DNA of 64,000 bases from Branchiostoma floridae (taxonomy: Eukaryota; Chordata; Leptocardii; Amphioxiformes; Branchiostomatidae). Location of the stretch: the NCBI RefSeq assembly GCF_000003815.2, contig NC_049979.1:2753353-2817352 (forward strand), in the 5' to 3' direction. Under the pieces are notes generated by a model, which was not told the origin of the DNA, ran no database searches, and saw only the letters and a program-made list of their open reading frames with translations. Of the stretch, positions 38,601-44,600 are shown piece after piece (within the stretch, counting starts at the first letter, position 1; each line of letters starts with the position of its first letter). The position numbers and the translations under genes were made by a program.

Positions 38601-41600
38601 GCCTGATGTAGATATACAAAATTTTCATTTAAAAAAGTAAATGCTGGTGAGAAAAATTTAGACAGGGCTCCGCGATCTGCGAAAATTGGCCAATATAGCT
38701 AGCGAGAACTTCCGATCAACTGAAGGGGAATCACAAGGAAACACGACAACAGAACCAACCAATAAGTACTAGAATGCACACAGAACCTGTGGTGTGGCGT
38801 CCTCGCCCCAGGCATGTATGGGATCAGGAACCAACAGACCCTCTCCCCCACCGCGCTCACACATTCTCACTCCTAATCCAACCATAGGGGCCGGCACAAC
38901 ATCGGCACTCTCTCACAACAACAGAGTCTCTACTTCACCTTCCCATTAACACTGTGTACATGTTATATGTATGACATAGTGGGTAACCAGGCAGCCAGCC
39001 CATCAGACCTTTACAGTAAATTACACTTCAACCTGTTGTTCGCTCTAAGTCATCAATCTAATAAGGCCCAAGTTTCAACCCAGCTAATACATGGATGCAA
39101 ATTGGGGCTGAATTTCTTTCTACTTCCCTGGGCACCAAGTATTGGTGGTATTTTTCAGACAGTCACGCTCTTAGGGCTAGTCTAGAAGGTAACGGTGAGA
39201 TACTGTTGATAACAACAATGTTGTAAAGGCTGTGTAAAGGGCTTTGTCTTGTTAAAGCCACACCAGAAAGGTTTGAGTGAGTCCACCCACACACATCTTA
39301 TATACATGTATATATTACATACCCCTGCTATAAAGATGTAATTTAAATTTTTGTTGCGATCTGTTCATTGCCTTGAGTGCAAAATGTAAAAACTGGCATT
39401 TTGTTACAGATGTAACAGTGGGGTTCTAGCGCTGCCAAACTAGCCTGGTATCCAGCCGTAATTATAGCTCTCGAGTCTCTTCTCTCCTCTTCGCAGTAAT
39501 TTGCGAAGAGGAGAGAAGAGACTCGGAAGCTATAATTACGGCTGGATACCAGGCTACTGCCAAACTGTCCACGCCAACGGCTCTAGAGCTTTTGGTGTTG
39601 TGGTTTGGACGTTGGATTTATGATCCGGCTGCCCGGGTTCGGCGCGGGTTCGAATCCCGGGAGTCGGGATGTTGTTTCATTCTGTTCTACTTGCCCCTCT
39701 GGTTGTTTCACAGACTGAAATTACTAACTTGACATCTGAATCTGAATATCAGGATTTGAAGAATAAAATTGCCACTATTTTGTTTGCTTATTAAGGTAAA
39801 CCATGTTTCTACTTATGGATAAACTAAACTTTACCTTAAACCAACACTAAAAGCCTTATTCAAAACTAGATTAAATCTTCTCCGTCTCAACAATCTAATC
39901 ATTTATTCACAGTGCATGCAGACAAAGGCAGAGGAAATACCAAGTGTATATATTACATAACCTTTTGTGTCACCTGATAACTGTTGTGAAGCCAGTGCAT
40001 TGTGTAACAACAATTCTTACGATCGCCTGCACAAAAAGGGTCATCCTTCGCTGTCCCCGGTGACTTTTATGAGTTATGGGACAGAATACCTTGAAAGGAG
40101 ATAAATCTAAGGTATAAATTGCTGTTTAAGGCTGTCATAGAAACAAGCTTGTTGGGACTGTATAAACTACATCATGAAAAAAATCTAAACATGAAATTTA
40201 TGAAAATTCACAACGTTTTGTGATAAGAATTTCTTTTTTTCATGACAGTTCTGATGACAAAATAAGTAGCATGGGCTTCCAAACAATGGGTGGGACAGAA
40301 AAAAATTACAACTTAGAGACAGCCATGGTGCTTTAACATATAACAATTACTTATAATTCTACTGACATTGAAAAACGAGCTACAAGAGAGCCGGTAGCAT
40401 GCAACCTTTTCGTGCATGCCAGCCGACCATTAATATTCATTCTGCTAATGACAGTTTTAAAAGCCTGACCTGCTAAGTATGTGCTTGGGCAACTCCTACC
40501 TTGGCATGACTGAATGGAAATAAAAGGCAGCCCCTTAAATCCCTCTTAAGGGCACTGAAAACTATATGTACAAAGTGTAACAGTGCTCGAAATACCCACT
40601 TGCACATGTACACTTGCAAACGCAACCATAAGAAAGTAATAACTAGGAAGTGAGGCAACCTGAAATGTTGATGGCGCAACCTTGCTTTTGGCTCAGGTTG
40701 CCGCCTGGGTAACCTGGCTGAAAAAAAGTATTTCGGGCACTGTGTAAGTACCTGATGGAACCTTAAATGTGAAAAAGAAGACCAATGCATTCTGTCTCTA
40801 TCCTTCTACAGAGTAAGGAACTCTGCATGGACTATTGACTTGACAAGAACTGTACTTCAATGTGCCAACAACCGATCACACATTGACCTGGATAGAATGT
40901 AATATTAGTATATAAAACACATGTTTGGATATGCCCATTTTGTATTGTTGTACTAGAGAAATCAGCAATATCTTTATCTTATCTTTCAATAAAGTTGTCT
41001 TTTCTGCCGACACATGCAGCATTTTTTCAAAAAACAAAGTCAGCAAACAACCAATTGCCATGCACACAAAGGGCTCGAAATACCACCTGCATATGCAGGT
41101 TAGTGCAGGTAAAATTGGAGCTGTGCAGGTATTTCTGAAATATACCTGCACATAACCTGCACTGCTTTATGTACTGGTTGTATACATAAATGTCATATGA
41201 TGTAGGTGTATGTGGATTGCTATTAGCTGCATTGATTGTTACCACCAATAAAGTATAAAAGAAAAAAATAGCAATGGCCCCTGAACAATTTTAGCATAAT
41301 CCATACCTCCTACATTCAGAGTGGTTCAGGTAAAATTGGTCTGGTGCAGGTAATTTCCAGTGCTACCTGCACCAGTGCAGGTATGCAGAAAAAAGTATTT
41401 CGATCCCTGACACAGCTTTCACTGTTAGAGATGTTTGCATAAAACTGCAAGAGGGCTGAATGTTACATATCAAAGAACCGGACTCTGTCTGTTTTGTATA
41501 ATGCTATACTAATAGTGTAATCCTGGCTGAGTTACTCATGTTACCCCGTACAGGAAAGTAGAAAATGGGTAGTGTCACAAATTTGGATCAAGTTGAGTTT

Positions 41601-44600
41601 ACTTTTGTTTAGAAAGTAATTTTTCATTGGTCTTGACAAGAAAGACGGAGGTATGTACAGATTCAAGTGCAGAGGAGATTTCCGCTCTATTGATGCAGCA
41701 TGTACAAATAAACATCCCATTCTTAAACTGAGGTCACCTTGACCAAATTCATTCATCTCAAGAAGATCACAAAAATGCAAAATCGTCACTGAGTCGAGCA
41801 TAATTGTTCACCAGGAAATTGTAAAGGACTTTGTGACTTGAGAAAATTGGCACTTCCTTAAAAATCACGCGGTGACCGAGAGAACACCAACCGCAAAATT
41901 TCCTATGGAAAATGTTCTCAATCCTCTATTCTGCAAGTGTGCTGCCAGCTTAAGAACTATAACCTGTTGAGACTCCCTCCCCCCCCCCTCCGAGGCAATC
42001 AGTTCAGGTGCTTATCACAATTTACCTGGTTGCCATGGCAGCTTCCTTCACCTTTATCTGGGCTCATTTGTCCCGCACGCCTTCTCCCCTCAGGGTAGAC
42101 AAACACACCCTGGTTACTGTCCATGCTCCGCTTGTCACAACAAACACACACACTTTCACACACGATTACAGTAGGAAAACTCTGAGCCTGCGGTGTGTAT
42201 TCAGCAAATCTACTCTACTTCTGTACAAAAAGGAGGGATTTTTTTTCCTTTGGCGTTGAAATAACAAAAACGAAAGTTCCCTTTTTGAGAGTATGACTGC
42301 ATGAACAGAACGTACAGGTCAGTGAACAAACATGCAGGTTACGGGTACAAACTTAAGAAGGGGAAGAATGGCCCAGAAAAGTCTTGACTTTCATGGTGGT
42401 TCATGTAAGCCAGTTTTGAGTGTTCCTTGTCACTCTGTTTCTTACTCAAAACTGAATTCAGAGGTCACTCAACACAAAACTCACAACATACAAATATACA
42501 CTGACTGAGTCTTGTTTTTCTAAGGAAAACTTAACACAAGTCCTGCCCACAGGAATTTTTTTCTATTTTTTCTATTACTTTGTCAAACTATGTAAATATA
42601 AAAACGTTAACTATGTACATGCACAGATTGAGACTCAGAGGGCTTTCAAAGTTGTACACAAAAGTAAGGGTCATTATGTATAGGTCTCAATTCATGTTGC
42701 TTGGTTACAATCGCTGAAGGACGTATCATGACCAAAGTGTATATATACAGTACATGTTGGAACATGCAATGTGTAACCTGCACAATGCAGGTCCGAGTCC
42801 ATTCAACAAAGGGCAGGTATTTTGACTGATAAAGGCACAAAAGGCTTTCAGGTAAATGAAAAGGGCTAGAAAGAAAGTAGACCAACAGTTTTTAGTGGCA
42901 GAGTTTTGGATAACACATCTCAGGTTATGTGGGTTTTCTGAAAACAAACCAGAACACATGTTACTCACACCATACCCAGATTCTGTGCCCGCATGGCAAC
43001 AATACTGGCATCCTGTATGTGGATAAGTGGGGATTTGTAGCACAGGACAATTGCAAATCCTTGCACCTTTATTTTGCCTGTAAGTTGACAGACAAGCAGA
43101 CAGTACACCTATACACGAACCCCTCTGCACCCTTCCATCATGACTAAGTCCTCCCTGACCTGAATCACCGGGCTCAGGGAATGGCTCTTGTCCTGGGTTC
43201 TGGTAAATTGTCCCGGCTTATGTCCACCATAATTGTGAAATTAGGTTTTACATCAAAGATGGAATCTGAGCAACCTGTCTGTTATCTGTCTAATCATGCA
43301 ATACAGTGCTTGAAATACTTTTTTTCTGCCAGGTTGCCCAGGCAGCAACCAAAGCTTAGGTACATAGGTGGGGGGAAAAGTTGTGTTCCACCTGCATTTT
43401 AGGTTGCCCACTGTGCTACCTGGGTTTGAAATTAAGTTATGCCAAGCAAAATGTTGTTGCATTTGTAAGTGTGCAAGTGGATATTTCGAGCATTGATGTA
43501 ATATAAATTATAATAGAACCAGGTATTATTGTTCTGAGGAAGTTAGAAATATGTCAGAAATACGGGGGAAAGCTGGTTTTGGTATGGTAAAAGATAACAA
43601 CTTGAGGCTTTTCTCCATCCTATGACTAGTATAAGCATGATTTCATCTATTCTTCAGCAGATTCCTTCAATCTCAAATTTCAACCTAACTTTGCACATCA
43701 AAACGAAACATCGGAAATCCCTTGAAAATCACTGGAAAATTGACAGAACAAGGTTTGGTATGCTGGAATACAATGATATTATGATGATTAATTCCATTTT
43801 GTGTCATCTCTTTAGAACTTTTAATTTAAAAACTGCAAAAAGTTTTAAATCCCTTGGGAGTTAGCTAATTTGCATATCGTCACATGTAAAAAACTTTTTT
43901 AAAAGTTTTTCATGCAAAATTTTTCGCCCTCATAAACCCCCAACCAAATAATAGCTTTACTTTAAAGACTGTTCAAAGTAACAAAAAGAGTATTTCCCAA
44001 CTCAGAGCATTGATTTTTTTCTCTTACACTCTTTCTCACTCACTCACTCACTCACTCTTTCCTTCACTCTTCATTGACTGTCTGCCCCTTTCGACTTCAG
44101 GTAAAGGGTGGGAAATACGATATCCCTATTACAGACGTGTGTTCAAAGTAACTTTCTAACGCAGTGTTTATTTAGTAATGGTAGAATGCAGGGATGTTCA
44201 AACAAACCGAACGCCCAAACATTACACTATTTATGCACAGTCACGACTCTCCTATACTGATTCAGGACTTTCCTTCAGGCATGTAAGACGACTTTTGTCC
44301 ACCTGTCACACCTGCAGCCGATAGGAAAACAAACTTACAGCAGAATTGTAGACAACAACAGGTATCAATACTGCACACCTGGCTCAGGTAAGGTATATTG
44401 GACAGGCATAAGTTCACACCTACAGCCGAGAGTGAAAGCAAAACAAACTTACAGCTGAACTTTAGATGACAGGTATCAATACTGTACACCTGCATCATGG
44501 CTCAGGTGAAATAAAAAGTATTGGACAGGTACATTGTCTGGGATACAGTAGTAGAAGTAGTAGGTTACACAGACAGTCCACTACCCGAACACTCTGACTG

